Source: Amoebidium appalachense | Lineage: Eukaryota > Ichthyosporea | Length of the DNA: 64,000 nt | Assembly (NCBI GenBank): GCA_963693365.1 | Contig: CAVNZM010000005.1 | Location: 5,518,001 to 5,582,000, forward strand | Reading direction: 5' to 3' | In this document: positions 33,418-54,894 of the stretch, piece after piece | Position numbering within the stretch: position 1 is the stretch's first letter | Layout of the letters: every line of letters starts with the position of its first letter | Translations under genes and position numbers: made by a program | The notes under the pieces: generated by a model | What the model saw: only the letters and a program-made list of their open reading frames with translations | Told to the model about the DNA's origin: nothing | The model's database searches: none

Positions 33418-33481
33418 ACTCGGCGTATACGGTGTCCAAAAAAAACTCGGCGTATACGGTGTCCAAAAAAAAAAAAAAAAA
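33418..33481 (+). repeat. Direct repeat with A-tails
   Basis: The unit ACTCGGCGTATACGGTGTCC followed by an A run occurs twice in tandem, the second tail being 17 A long. The A-tail after each unit suggests a retrotransposed fragment or slippage duplication. Confidence 0.7.
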
Positions 33482-34162
33482 GTTATATATATCCACATGT
33501 GATGATCATATTGTTATGTCGTTTTCTACATGTTCACGTGTACCTTGTTGGGTGGAAGTACTGTTGGCCTTGGTACAAGGACCTCAGATCACATACCGTT
33601 AACAAAGAGCCCCCCCCCCCCCCCCCCCCCCCCCCCGGGTCCCCCCTCTTCCCTCCCTCCCCAATAATGTATTTAATTACCGCCATGCAATCATATTATT
33701 TATTGTTTCATCCGGGCCAGCAGGGTATCTTGATAATGGTCATACTTACAAACTTTTGAAGAGTCAAACTTTGGGGCATACATACATTAATGTGTAAGTG
33801 CTGGTCTTTTAGATTGGGAATAGTACATGTGTTGAGAAGTCACACACTTTAATAATAAAATATTAGATATCTGTGACATCTCCTTTCTTCTTGCCCTTTG
33901 AGTGCATCAAAAAACTTACCAAAAACAAAACTAAAACCGGCACACAAAAATACACACAGTGTCCTCAAAAAGAAACCATAATTGTCTTCATACTAAGTGA
34001 GTAATTTAGAAGCAGTTTGCAACGTCACCCAATCTGCTGCAACATTCAACACCCATTCGGAATTCGAAATACATAGTGTGTGTTGATAGGTGGTACTACT
34101 AGATTGGAGCAACTTGAAGGAGTGTTTTGGCAACGTGTGCGTGTGCATGTGTGTGTGTGTGT

Positions 34163-34252
<90 letters not shown>

Positions 34253-34433
34253 CACTGTGTGTGTCTGTGTGTGTGTGTGTGTGTGTGTATGTGTGTGTTT
34301 GTTTGTTTTTTTTTTGGGGGGGGGGGGGGGGGGGATGGTGGTCATTTAAGCTATGAGAAACATAATGAGACCTTGGGCCTGATGTCCGCGGATGGCCTTG
34401 AGGATGGTCTTATCAATTCACTGTCCACTTGAT

Positions 34434-43921
<9,488 letters not shown>

Positions 43922-44573
43922 CTTGACTTGTGAACTTTATTTGAGGTCACACATTGCTCAAGGTGAAGCCTTGTATGTCCATGCAAAAAAAAAAAAAAAA
44001 AAAAAAAGCGAATGCTGCGGAACTCCTGGCTTTTAGTACAGCCTTTGGTGCATAAAATAGCAAGCATATAATGAAAGAGATGAAAACTTTGCAATCCTAG
44101 TCCTCTGTCTAACGGCCGGTCATCCTCCTTTCCACCCGTGGCCGGACTCCTCTGACCAGGGGGGGGGGGGTCTTATCACATGATCTCGCGCCAAAATCTC
44201 ATCGCGCCCAATGATTGGCGCCAAGTTATGGGTCATTTAGTGATAGGCACAGAGAGTACATGATAATATCTGCTTTTAGTTTTTTGGGAATTAATTGTTG
44301 TGTTTTCAAAACGTTTTAGTTTAAGATTAAAATTTATACTCTATAAGATAACACTCAGTCTGGAATGTTTGGAATGTTTTTCGCAAATCGGCGAGGTTTG
44401 CCCGGGGCAAATCGGCGAGGAACTCAGGACATATCAAGAGCAGGGCTGATTACCTTAAATCAGGATCCCGGCTGGCTTGGCAAGAACAATCACGGCCCTC
44501 TTTTTTTCCTAACACGTACTGACGTGTTGCCGCACGTGCGACGTTTTAACATCTACTCAGGCGTCCCTTTTAA

Positions 44574-44605
<32 letters not shown>

Positions 44606-44903
44606 AAAGGAGACACCGCCTCAGTAGGTGGTAGCTTTTTTTCAGAGGGCCGTGGAACAATGCACCCCTGTATCCGTGCAGGTCTATCTGTTCTCCTGCA
44701 GCCAATCAGAACAAGGAGTCGTATGCCACTATACACCTGCCTATTGCTCTACACTTCAATAGCATTTTACGTTCTCTCTATCGGCATTATATATTATAAG
44801 CTAAAGCTATACATCAACGTTGACTTATCGGCCATGTTGCCCTTGTAAATTTCGACTTCCTTTTCTCAATGGCAGCACCACACTTTAGAAGGATACAAGC
44901 AAC
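43922..44903. promoter_or_regulatory. Shared upstream region of FANCL and the DHHC gene
   Basis: 982 bp between two divergent start codons, mostly free of simple repeats apart from A runs (43985-44007, 44578-44604) and a short G run near 44160. A compact element cluster at 44188-44224 has GCGCCAAAA (reverse of TTTTGGCGC, a full E2F-type site), CCAAT (44208-44212), its inverse ATTGG (44214-44218) and the palindrome TTGGCGCCAA (44215-44224). E2F control of DNA-repair genes is known in animals and plants; its use here is inferred. Confidence 0.5.
44188..44224. promoter_or_regulatory. E2F-like and CCAAT element cluster
   Basis: GCGCCAAAA at 44188-44196, CCAAT at 44208-44212, ATTGG at 44214-44218 and TTGGCGCCAA at 44215-44224 lie within 37 bp, about 267 bp upstream of the FANCL start. 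Confidence 0.5.
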
Positions 44904-46026
44904 ATGCAGGAGATAACGTGGATAGACCGCCTTCAGGCAGTCCAGCAGTTTGTGGTGATCCGCTTTCTGGGACCCCTGCTGGTGGCACTGTTCCTTAGCA
45001 TCGTGGCAGGTAAATTGCAGCCCCCGTCCCCCCCCCCCCCCCCCCCCCCTCCCCCCCCCCCCCCCCTTCCCTTCCTTCCCCCCTCCCCCACCCTCCCCCC
45101 GCCACACGCTTTCCCTTTTTGTTCGCGGAGGGACACACACGCAGGTATAAGCAAGTATTTGTACAAGCTGACACTCTGATGGCCATGCACACACACACTG
45201 CACCAAGACTTAAGGCACGTCGCCCTCCTCCACCTTTTAGAACACACACACGCTTGAGTAATGTGACATGCACACATATACACATACCCACACACATCCC
45301 ACAACACCACACATGCACTCGCGCACACACACACTTTAACACAATGTACCCCTGCCGCTTTAGAAGAGGAGAGAAGAGAGATTGATGGGTTTACATCCTT
45401 GGGTGCACCTAGATGTTTCCTCAGCACGTGTGACCCCTGCTCCTTATCCCCCTTCACTCGGGTTTGAACGTTAGAGAGAACATGTTCCATGAATTGCAGA
45501 CGTGTGCTTCGGTTCAACTTTTCGGGTTGGAATTTCCGTCGTTTTTATGAGTGGCAACAGGTTTTCGCGGAGAGGTGGCTAATATGTGGGCGTTGCTTTT
45601 TGTCGACCTGTTCCGTTTTAGTGTTGAATAAACCTTGAGCCATACAAGGGGCGGGGCAGGGGGGGGGGGGGGGAGGGTGGTGCAAGGGGCAGGGCGCGGG
45701 AGGGGGGGGGGGAAGGCGGGGGGGGACCACAGTGCACCATGTGCCTGCGTGCTGTTGTGTTTTCAAACTACGTGTGTAGACAAATAGTCTTTTTTTTTTT
45801 TTTTTTTTTTTTTGGGGGGGGGGGGGGGGGGGAACCTCCTCTTCGAGATTTCTGCAGTTTTCATGGAAGACCTTTAGATTCCCCCCCCCCCCCCCCCCCC
45901 CCCCCACCAAAAAAGGCCCTCTCTATAACTCCTGTGTGCCGTGTGCTTCCTTGGGTATATTTATAAATATCATTGGATTCTACCCCCCCCCCCCCCAAAA
46001 AAAAAAAAAAGAAAAACAAAGAAAAA

Positions 46027-46086
<60 letters not shown>

Positions 46087-46095
46087 ACACACACG

Positions 46096-46170
<75 letters not shown>

Positions 46171-46197
46171 TCACTCACCGTCTCCTCCCCCTTACTC

Positions 46198-46228
<31 letters not shown>

Positions 46229-46723
46229 ACGCACACATATTCACCACACACATAACCCCTTCCCCCTCCCCCTTCCCCCCTCCCCCCCCCTCCCCCCGGA
46301 CACCCCACCCGTCTGTAGTGTGCACTTCGTGCTATTAGACACATTCCATCCCCCTCCCCCCGTCCCCCTCTCTCTGATGCCCCCCTTCCACCATGCAAAC
46401 CCTCCAATCCATACATCCCCCCCTCCATTACATCTTCCCCCTCCCCTCTCCTTCCCCCCCCCCCTCTCCCCCCACCCCCTCCCCCCTCTCCCCACCCTTC
46501 CCTCTACCCTACTGATGATGGGCTCTGCCTATTATACACACTATTTATGTGTGGTTTGCACTCTGCATTGCGTCGCCGTTATGACTGTGTACGTCGTACT
46601 CTACAACACATCTAACCCTCCTCCCTCCCCCCCCCCTCCCCCCCCGCCTTGCCCCCCCCCCCCCCTCTTCCCTCCCCCCCTCCCCCCCCCCCCCCCGCCG
46701 CCTTCCCTCCCCCCCCCCCCTCT

Positions 46724-46759
<36 letters not shown>

Positions 46760-47056
46760 ATCCCCCAGGCTACATATACGTGTACATCTACACGCTTCTT
46801 CCATACTACACGGTGGAAAGCACCGTGGGGCTATGTTTCCACGTGGGTCTCTTTCTCCTGTTGTCTCTCAACACACTGTACAACTATGCAAAGTGTGTGA
46901 CTGTTCGCCCGGGCACTACAAATAAGGTAAAATGTGAAAACCGGGATGCATTCACGTGTTGCATGGTATTTTGGCATCATTTTACTATTTTATCCCCCCC
47001 ACCCCCCCCCCCCCCCCCCCCCCCCTTTCCCCCCCCCCCCCCCCCCCTTCCCCTCC

Positions 47057-47087
<31 letters not shown>

Positions 47088-47654
47088 AAAAAAAAAAAAA
47101 AAAACATGACGCCAAATAAATAGAAAGAAAGGACGAAGGAGGAAGGAGAAGGAAACCTATTTTTTTGTGGATGTATGGGAGCCTCTTGTTGGTGTGTGGA
47201 ACCTCCCTTGATGGGCTCTGTTCAGGTGCTTCTTTGTTTTTCGTGCTCCGTTTTGTGTTCTTGTTTGTCGTCGTGCATGTATTTGCTTCCGTGTTTCTCA
47301 CCGTCTCATGTGAGTCCCCCCCCCCCCCCCCCCCCCCCTCCCCTCGTGGTGTAGAGTAGAACAACCATTCTACCTTGTTTGTACCTTGCTTGAACGCCTC
47401 AACTCCATTGCGTCTCCTCCCTCCCCCCCCCCCCCCTCCCCTTCTCCCTTCCCCGCTCTTCCTCCTCCCCCTCCCCCCCCCCCCCCCCCCTCCTCCCCGC
47501 CAAATACCCCCCACATCTAGCTTTTCTCACGAACGTATCTCGTTTACCCCTACCACTCACCCCCTCGGCCCCTTCCCTTCGTTCTTCGTCCATGCTAGCT
47601 TAAAACATGCGAGCATATGTTCTTCCTTTCATCTGTGCCCCCCAGCCGCCACCA

Positions 47655-47732
<78 letters not shown>

Positions 47733-48715
47733 CCCAGTTCAGATGCTTAGAACTCATTCGATGTAGGGAATGAATTCAACCGCCTCGGTGTCACTCTGTA
47801 GTTAATGAGTGTTCGAAGTCATAGGCTAAATAAGTTGATGATATCAGAAAGCCGGCATGTGCCCTCCCCCCCCCCCCCCCCCCCCCCCTCCTCCCCCCCC
47901 CCCCCCCCCCCAACCCTCCAGACCACAGACGCACAAAGTGGGATAGCCAATTAATCATTGTTTTCAGATTGCCGATTCGCAGCATTACGCCGACATCTCC
48001 TTCCATATATGCTCAAAATGTAAGTTCACCCAACGGTTATGTGCTCAGGAGAACAATTTCTGATCATAATCTATCTGGGCTGATTTTTTCTTCCTTATTC
48101 TTTCTTTTTTGTTGTTGTTGTTTGTTTCCCCCTGTTTTCGTGACTGTCGGTCTACCACATGTCTGTCAGTCCAGGCAATCCTCTTTGTGGACCTTTGTGT
48201 GGGTGTTCGTTTGTGCATGTGCATGGGTGTTCGTTTGTGCATGTGCATGTGTGTGTGAGTGTGTGTGTTTGTGCGTGTGTGTGCTTGTTTGTGGATGGGT
48301 GTCTGTGATTTGCTGTGTGTATGCCTTCATGTGCGCCCGTTTGTGCGTGTATGCGGACGCACGCGCATGTGTGTGCATGTGTGCGAGCTTGCGTTGATGT
48401 TTGTGTGCCCATGGATCTTTATGTTTGCAGGTGTGCATATATGTACGTGTTTGGATCTATGTGCACATCTACGTTCTTAGCACCTAAGTTTTGTCTTTTT
48501 TTACAATTTTTATCACATGCCTAACACTAGTTTGCCCCCCCACACTGCACCTATTCCCCTCGCCAGGTCAGCAGCCCAAGCCCCCCCGTGCACACCACTG
48601 TCGACTGTGCAACATCTGTGTGCTGAAGATGGACCACCACTGCCGTATGCCCCTTCCCCCCCCCCCCCCCCCCCCCCCCCCCCGGCTCCCCTCCCTCCAC
48701 CCCTCCCCCTGTTCC

Positions 48716-48772
<57 letters not shown>

Positions 48773-49028
48773 GCTTTTGCTGTGTCGAAATACGGCTTGC
48801 TCGCGATGTGAAAGTCAAAGCGCGAATGCTGTTCATACACTCCCCCGCCCCGGTATAAGCCTCTAATGCATGTGTCATCTCCCCCTCCCCCTTCCCCCGC
48901 TGTTCCGTGTTCTTGGTCTCTAGTGATTTTTTAGGTGCGTGGTGTGGCTGTGGTATGATTTTGGCTGCATGGATGGATGTGTAGGTGTGTAGGTGCACGA
49001 TTATAGGCGTGGGCATGGGTTGGCGCAC

Positions 49029-49065
<37 letters not shown>

Positions 49066-49709
49066 GGCGGGCGGGCGCGGGCGTGCGTGCGTGAGCGTGC
49101 GTGCATGTGTACGCGCGCTTGTGTGACCACACATGTTAGTGCGTGGTGGCATGTGTGGGTGTCTGCATGAATGTATCAAACACATACACCCCAGTGTTTT
49201 CTATGTATGAGTGCATCAAACACATACACCTGTGTTTTCTATGATTGAGTGCATCAAACACATACACCCCAGTAATTTTCTAACCCCCACTGATGATATT
49301 ATGCAGCGTGGATCAACAACTGTGTGGGCCACTTCAACCACGTGTACTTCATGCTATTTATAGTATACGCATGGCTGGCCTGTCTCTACTTTATGGCCAT
49401 GCTCTGGAGACCATTTTGGGAGACACACACCCTTCGCAAGGTACTTAACACCTACCTTATCCCTGTGTTCTTTAAGAAGAAACATTTCAAAGTATGATGG
49501 TGTATTCGTCTTGTTAGTGTACACAAACTGTTGCACGTGTGGTCGTGCTGGCAGATTGGCAGGAATCACATATTCTACAGGGAAGCACATATATATGCTG
49601 CAAGTGTGGGTACTGCGGCTTGCATACATGCGCAAACACACCGTGTATACACATGCATGCACACACACACACAAGTGCGCGCAAACACGCATGCACGTAC
49701 ATAGCAGAG

Positions 49710-49749
<40 letters not shown>

Positions 49750-50240
49750 CTCCCCCCTTCCCCCCCAAAAACACATACATAATCCCCCCCCCCCCCCCCC
49801 CCTCCCCCCCCCCCCCCCCGCCGGCCCTCCTTCTCCCCCCCTTCCCCCCCAAAAACACATACATAATCCCCCCCCTCCCCCTCCCCCCCCCCCCCCCCCA
49901 TATGACTTGGGTCCTCCCTGAGGATGGGCTCTGCTTATGACGCATACTGTGCACATGGCTGATGTTGCATACTTGAATGTTTGCCTTTGCATGTGTCCTG
50001 CACCATGCTTCTCGTCGTGTATGCGTACTTCGTACCGTGTTCCGCATTCAACCCCCCCCCCCCCCCCCCCCCCGCGGCCCTCTTTCTCCCTCCCCCCAAA
50101 AAACACATACATAATCCCCCCCCCCCTTCCCCCCCCCGACCCTCTTTCTCCCTCCTTCCCCCCCAAAAACACATCATCATCCCCCCCCCCCCCCCCCCGG
50201 CCCTCTCTCTCCCTCCTTCCCCCAAAAAACACATACATAA

Positions 50241-50290
<50 letters not shown>

Positions 50291-51176
50291 ACACACACCA
50301 CCACCCCCCTCCCCGCCGGCCCTCTATTTATGTAGCTGTTTTGTAATAGTGAGGGTCGTGAATTATCGGGGAGTTGAATAGTCATGAAAGCAGAGTGGCG
50401 CAGTGGAAGCGTGCTGGGCCCATAACCCAGAGGTCGCAGGATCGAAACCTGTCTCTGCTATCTTTTTTTTTTTTTTTGGTCCCTCCTTTCTTCCAAATTT
50501 TTTCTCCCCCCCCCCCCCCCCCCCCTTCATCTCCTACATCCTACTTGGTGCCTTTCGCTGTTTTCTTTTTCCTCTGCGAACTTGCTTTGCCTTTACCTTT
50601 TGTACTGACACCACCACTACAATCACCGAATATAGATCTCACTTCTCGACGTGGATAATGACAATATGCTGCTCTGCTTTGTCGTGGGAGGCGCCCTTAC
50701 GTATGTACCCCCCCCCTTCCCCCCCCTTCCCCCCCCCCCCCCCCCCCCCCCCAACCCTCCCCCACTGCCGCCGCCGCCGCCATCCTATGCCCTATCCCCA
50801 CCTCCACTGACACAGACTTCACTTTTGGTGTGTATCGTCGTTTTAGGGCACGAATAAAATTCTCTGCATGTGAATAAGAAATGTGATGTGTCTCATCACA
50901 TACGTGGTTTTGCACATGGGCCAATGGCACATATCCCCGTATCCTGGCACGTTTTCCACTCAAGAGGAAGAGAAGATGACTAATTCTTTGGGTTATCGTT
51001 TTTCAGGGTTGTGATGTCGGGGTTTTTGCTGTGGAATGTGTACTTGGTATGTACGGCACAGACTAGCATCGAGGTGGCAATAAACAAGTCGGGAGAGGCT
51101 GAGGTATTATCCCCCCTCCCCCCCCCCCCCCCCCCCCCTTCTCCCTTCCCCTCGCCCCCCTTCTCCTCCCCCCCCC

Positions 51177-51207
<31 letters not shown>

Positions 51208-52284
51208 ACACCACCCCATCCCACCCACTCACCCATCTCCTCTGTCCCGGTAGAGGGAGAAGAAAAAGTGAGATCGTAAATAGAACGGAAAGTAGGACAC
51301 ACAATTAGGCATGTAACACTCAACACACATTCCCTCCCTCCCTCCTTTCATCGCTCTTCCCTCCCTTTCTCCCTCCCTCCCTCCCTCCCTCCCTCCCTCC
51401 TTACTCCCTCCCTCTCTCTCGCTCGCGCTCTGTGCTTTTCTTGCCCTCCCTGGTTCTGAAAGCATGACACATATTCCTACCCTGTTCTGCAGTTCAGGTG
51501 TTAGCCCCCCCCCCGCCCCCCCCTCCCCCCCATCCCGCCCACATCCGTTTGTTTTCGAATTTTTTGTTCTGTGCTCCTGGCCACGTCTTAATGCAAGAGC
51601 TTGTGTTGTGCGCGCGCGTGTGTGTGTGTGTGTGTGTGCGTGCGAGGTGGGTGGGTGGGGAGTGAGGGGTGGGGGGTGAGGGGGTGAGGGGGGGGGGGGG
51701 GGGGGGGGGGAGGGGGGGAGGGGGTATGAGTGTGCGTGTACGTGTACGTCTGGGAGGGAGGGGGGGGGAGGGGGGAGGCTGCAGACCAGGTATAACTGCA
51801 GCTCACACTCCTGTCGTTCAGTGGGATGCGCATCCTTACAATCTTGGAGCAGCAAAGAACCTGCGTATTTTCTTCAACATCCCCAAAGGGTAGGTTTTTT
51901 ATTTTTTCATGCTACACCCCTCATATGTGTCCGCATCTGTGCTGGTTGAGTTTAGATTCTGATGGGGATAGCGTGAAAGCTAAATACGTGAGAACTATTT
52001 CCCCCCCGGCGTATGTGTGCGTGCGTGTGTGCATGCGTGCGAGCGTGTGTGTGTGCGTGCGTGCGTGTAGTCTTAAAGCCTCATAGGTACAAATTTTTGC
52101 TTACCCTCACTTTTGCCTCCACAGTGAAACTCTCCCGTGGCTTCAACTTCTCATACCGCAAAAGAGATACCCATACGGGGACGGTATCAAGTGGACATAC
52201 AGGAAAGACGTTCTTTTGACGACAGAGAGCGGGGAGATTATTAATATGGGTGGTTCAGAGTTATTTTCGGTTGATACGTTATAG
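44904..52284 (+). CDS. DHHC-type protein S-acyltransferase (ZDHHC16-like)
   Basis: Nine exons, all in phase: 44904-45009, 46769-46926, 47968-48019, 48567-48644, 49307-49440, 50636-50700, 51007-51103, 51822-51889 and 52125-52284 (TAG), giving 305 aa. The enzyme attaches palmitate to cysteines of target proteins at an internal membrane. Seen: N-terminal membrane segment ([15 protein letters not shown]); a second hydrophobic region ([13 protein letters not shown]); the cysteine-rich domain [19 protein letters not shown], then [20 protein letters not shown] with the catalytic DHHC; two more membrane segments ([33 protein letters not shown]); and a TSIEVAINK element followed by NPYN-like [10 protein letters not shown], as in ZDHHC16/ZDHHC6-type enzymes. 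Length is a little below the usual 330-380. Start: first ATG before the first membrane segment; an upstream exon cannot be excluded. If intron 5 is retained the frame runs on to a stop at 49497. Confidence 0.92.
46513..46616 (+). repeat. Short-centre copy of the dispersed repeat in DHHC intron 1
   Basis: GATGATGGGCTCTGCCTATT through TACGTCGTACTCTACAACAC to ATCTAACCC and a C-rich tract. A fragment of a second copy is at 46315-46350. A weaker one may lie at 47211-47316. Confidence 0.65.
48567..48644 (+). CDS. DHHC exon with the catalytic motif
   Basis: Encodes [20 protein letters not shown], then MDHHC, with the last Cys codon just before the GTATGC donor. It joins in phase 1 to [15 protein letters not shown] in the next exon. 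All zinc-site Cys/His of the DHHC-CRD are present. Confidence 0.93.
49164..49280 (+). repeat. Three-unit minisatellite before a DHHC exon
   Basis: The unit GCATCAAACACATACACC, followed by CAGTGTTTTCTATG-like sequence, repeats three times (about 45 bp each). It ends about 25 bp before exon 5. Confidence 0.8.
49739..50318 (+). repeat. Short satellite around the dispersed repeat, about 5-6 units
   Basis: The unit is GGCCCTCTTTCTCCC, then a C tract, then AAAAACACATACATAATCCC and a C tract. Copies start near 49742, 49820, 50074, 50139 and 50199, with a remnant at 50318. The 49903-50051 repeat interrupts the array. Confidence 0.8.
49903..50051 (+). repeat. Copy of the poly-C-ended repeat in DHHC intron 5
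   Basis: Reads GACTTGGGTCCTCCCTGAGG through GCGTACTTCGTACCGTGTTC to the poly-C start at 50052. Nearly identical to 19612-19757 and to the 3' half of 28572-28838, so it moved recently. A short satellite array flanks it on both sides. Confidence 0.8.
50389..50460 (+). tRNA. Initiator tRNA-Met (CAT)
   Basis: 72 nt with a 7-bp acceptor stem (AGCAGAG/CTCTGCT), anticodon CAT at 50421-50423 in the loop CCCATAA closed by a GGG/CCC stem, A (not T) at the start of the T-loop (ATCGAAA), and discriminator A at 50460. The first half is nearly the same as animal initiator tRNA; the T-stem differs (GCAGG/CCTGT, with one G-T pair). A 15-T run at 50463-50477 is the Pol III terminator. It lies inside intron 5 of the DHHC gene on the same strand. 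Confidence 0.95.
50463..50477 (+). terminator. RNA polymerase III terminator of the initiator tRNA
   Basis: An unbroken run of 15 T begins 3 nt after the tRNA 3' end. Confidence 0.85.
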
Positions 52285-52542
52285 TTAACAAAAAGAGTGT
52301 GGTTGTTGTAAGTAAGAGATTGGTGGGCGGTTGGTTGGTTTTTATTACAGACGAACGAATGTGCTTGGGTTGTTGCATGTGCGTTGCGAGGTGGGTGAGT
52401 CTGTTTACGAATGTAAATTTGCTTCTGGGCGATTGCATCGATTGTGGCGTTTGTTAAATTTTTGAGCAAAGGTTTGCTTGATGGCGATGGAAGTACACGT
52501 TGTGAGATTTCGGTGGTGCCGTGGGTGTGAACGGCGTGGTGA

Positions 52543-52574
<32 letters not shown>

Positions 52575-54080
52575 ATTGTTCAGATGATTTCTTTTCATAT
52601 CTAGCAATTGTATTCGTAACGTACGAAAGTATCACTGTATGGTAACTATCATTTTCTTTTTCAAAAGCCGTATGCACGTATGTATGGTATTGTAATGAAG
52701 CTGTTTGCCATTAGCACGCAACGGCAATTCGTTCACAAACATAGCCTTACCTCTATTCCTATCGAACTATTGCTTCTTTTTTCGTATTCCTCATGCACTG
52801 TTAGTATATTAGCACCCCAACCGATTTTCGAAGATCATAGGTTTACTAGGTAAAATAGGATTCGCTGTGACGGAATGTCACTAGCGTATGTATTTTCATT
52901 TAGACTAACAAACAATACATACTCGACTGCTATTGGTCTTATGACTTAACAGTTGTGTTTACACGCGGTCACGTCAGTAGACTGCATTGAAAATAAAAAT
53001 TGGTTTGCAAAGCCAAATGCCGAACCCAGCCTGAATATTTTTTTAACAAAAACGGGGGGGGGGGGGGGGGGGGGGGATGTTTCCACCGTAGGCCTTACGT
53101 TTACATGTTGAAACCGTGATGCTGCATGGCCATGTCTCCTCAAAGCCCTCTGTTGCACCTCCCATCCCCAGCCCCTCCATCCACCCCTCCCCCCACCCCC
53201 TCCCCTTCCCGGCCCATCGACCCCCTCCCTGGGGTCCCTGCACCGCCCACGTACATATCTACTGCCCCCTCCCCCCCCTCCCCCCTCCCCCCTCCCCCTC
53301 TCCCCCCCCTCCCCCCTCCCCTCCCCCCTTCCCCTCCTGCCGACCCCCGGGGGGCCCACACCCCCTAAGTACACATAGCCCCCCCCCCCCCCCCCCCCCC
53401 CCCTTTCCCCTCCCTCCTTCCGGCCCGCCCGGGGAGCCCCGCATCCAACACGTACATATCTACTCCGAACCCCCCCCTCCCCCCCTTCCCCTCCCCCTCC
53501 CAGTCGCGGGGGCCCCGCACCCCCAGGGCCCACGTATATATCTATTGCGCCCCCCTCCCCCTCCCCATCTCTTCTCCCCACTTTCTCGAGCTTCTCGTCC
53601 TTTGAAGCTACACGTGTACATGTGTGCACAATGCAACTCATGCCACACATGAAAAAATCCTTGTAAAGATTTTTCTGAACACACAGAAGGGGATGGGCCT
53701 ATGCATATGAGGTGTGACTGTGTGTGCGTGTGTGCGTGCGCGCGAGTGTCAACTGAGTGCGATCGTCGTGTTTGTTTTGTGCGTGTGTGTGGATATGCAC
53801 AGTCGTGTATGTGGGCGGGTGGGCGTGTTGTGTGTGGGTGCCTGAGGAGAGGAGGGGCGGAGAGTGGAGGAAGATGCGGTCTGCTTGTGTGGGAAGTGTG
53901 AAGGGGATGGGGAAAGGGGTGGGAGAAAGAGATGGGCAGTGTTTGCTGAGTATTTTGGCACACATTTCTGGAACGGTTAGCGCGAAATTTTAAATGGGAG
54001 GGAAGGATCCCCCCCCCCCCCCCCCCCCCCCCCCACACCTTTGGACGAATCCAGCACACAAGGCACCGTAAACCAGCACA

Positions 54081-54133
<53 letters not shown>

Positions 54134-54146
54134 ACTGGCATACACA

Positions 54147-54187
<41 letters not shown>

Positions 54188-54894
54188 GTGCACAAACGCA
54201 CACACACACAAACACACACACACACACACGAGTGCCCTCAGCGCACACGCATGAGCACGTTGTTACTATATGGTGTGTGTGCAAAAGCCACATGTCCCTC
54301 TGAGGCTCAAAGCCACCGTTCATGGGACTGGTGTATTTATGTGTTCGAAATGAGGCAGCCCTACTTAGTACCTTTTTCGGCCAAGTTTCCCCCTCTTACT
54401 GCAAAACACATGTATTTTATTGTGCACACGCATATGCATGGCAGTATGAGGTGCTGAGAATAAATGTTTATTGAATATGATCCGGGTCCCGTGCCCCCCT
54501 TCCTCCCCCCATCCCCCCTCCCACCCCCCCCCCCCCCCCCCCCCCCCCCTCCCCTCCCCCCAACCCCCTCCCACCACCCCCCTCCCCCCCTAAACGAAAG
54601 CAACTGATTGGCGTGGCAAAACAAGATAATGGTGGATTTGGGAGGCTCCAGAAAATCATTGGATAATCAGACCCTACTTCCAAAGTACCCATGATCTTAA
54701 ATTCATTCACCCCCTGTACATGTACCGTACATCACTCAAGTGTGTTGTGATGACGCTGTGCAAATGTTGCAAGTGTTAGAATTGAAAGCAGTGCTGTTAA
54801 ATCATTCACTCAGGTCAGAAATAACACCATATGCACCCAACAGGCCATATGCAATATTGCACGTGTTAGAAGCCGTGACCGTCCCGCTAATGAT
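52285..54894. other. Intergenic DNA with minisatellite and simple repeats
   Basis: Downstream of both the DHHC gene (+) and the BTB gene (-). 52285-53060 is repeat-poor, AT-leaning and shows no exon I can support. 53220-53560 is a C-rich minisatellite. 54010-54230 is poly-C plus (CA)n. AATAAA-type signals (for example 54459-54464 on the plus strand, and TTTATT at 54467-54472, which reads AATAAA on the minus strand) could end transcripts. Confidence 0.5.
53225..53560 (+). repeat. C-rich minisatellite, about 4 units of 75-115 bp
   Basis: Each unit holds GGGG(G/T)CCC, then CACGTACATATCTACT or a variant, then a long CCCCTCCC tract. Copies lie near 53230, 53345, 53430 and 53505, diverged in the unique part. 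Confidence 0.7.

Noticed and set aside
49190-49280. CRISPR-like direct repeats
   Set aside because: Only three units with diverged spacing in a eukaryotic intron; an ordinary minisatellite.
49441-49497. Alternative C-terminus of the DHHC protein by intron retention
   Set aside because: The frame is open for 18 codons, but the conserved downstream exons (TSIE motif, fourth membrane segment) show that splicing is the normal route.
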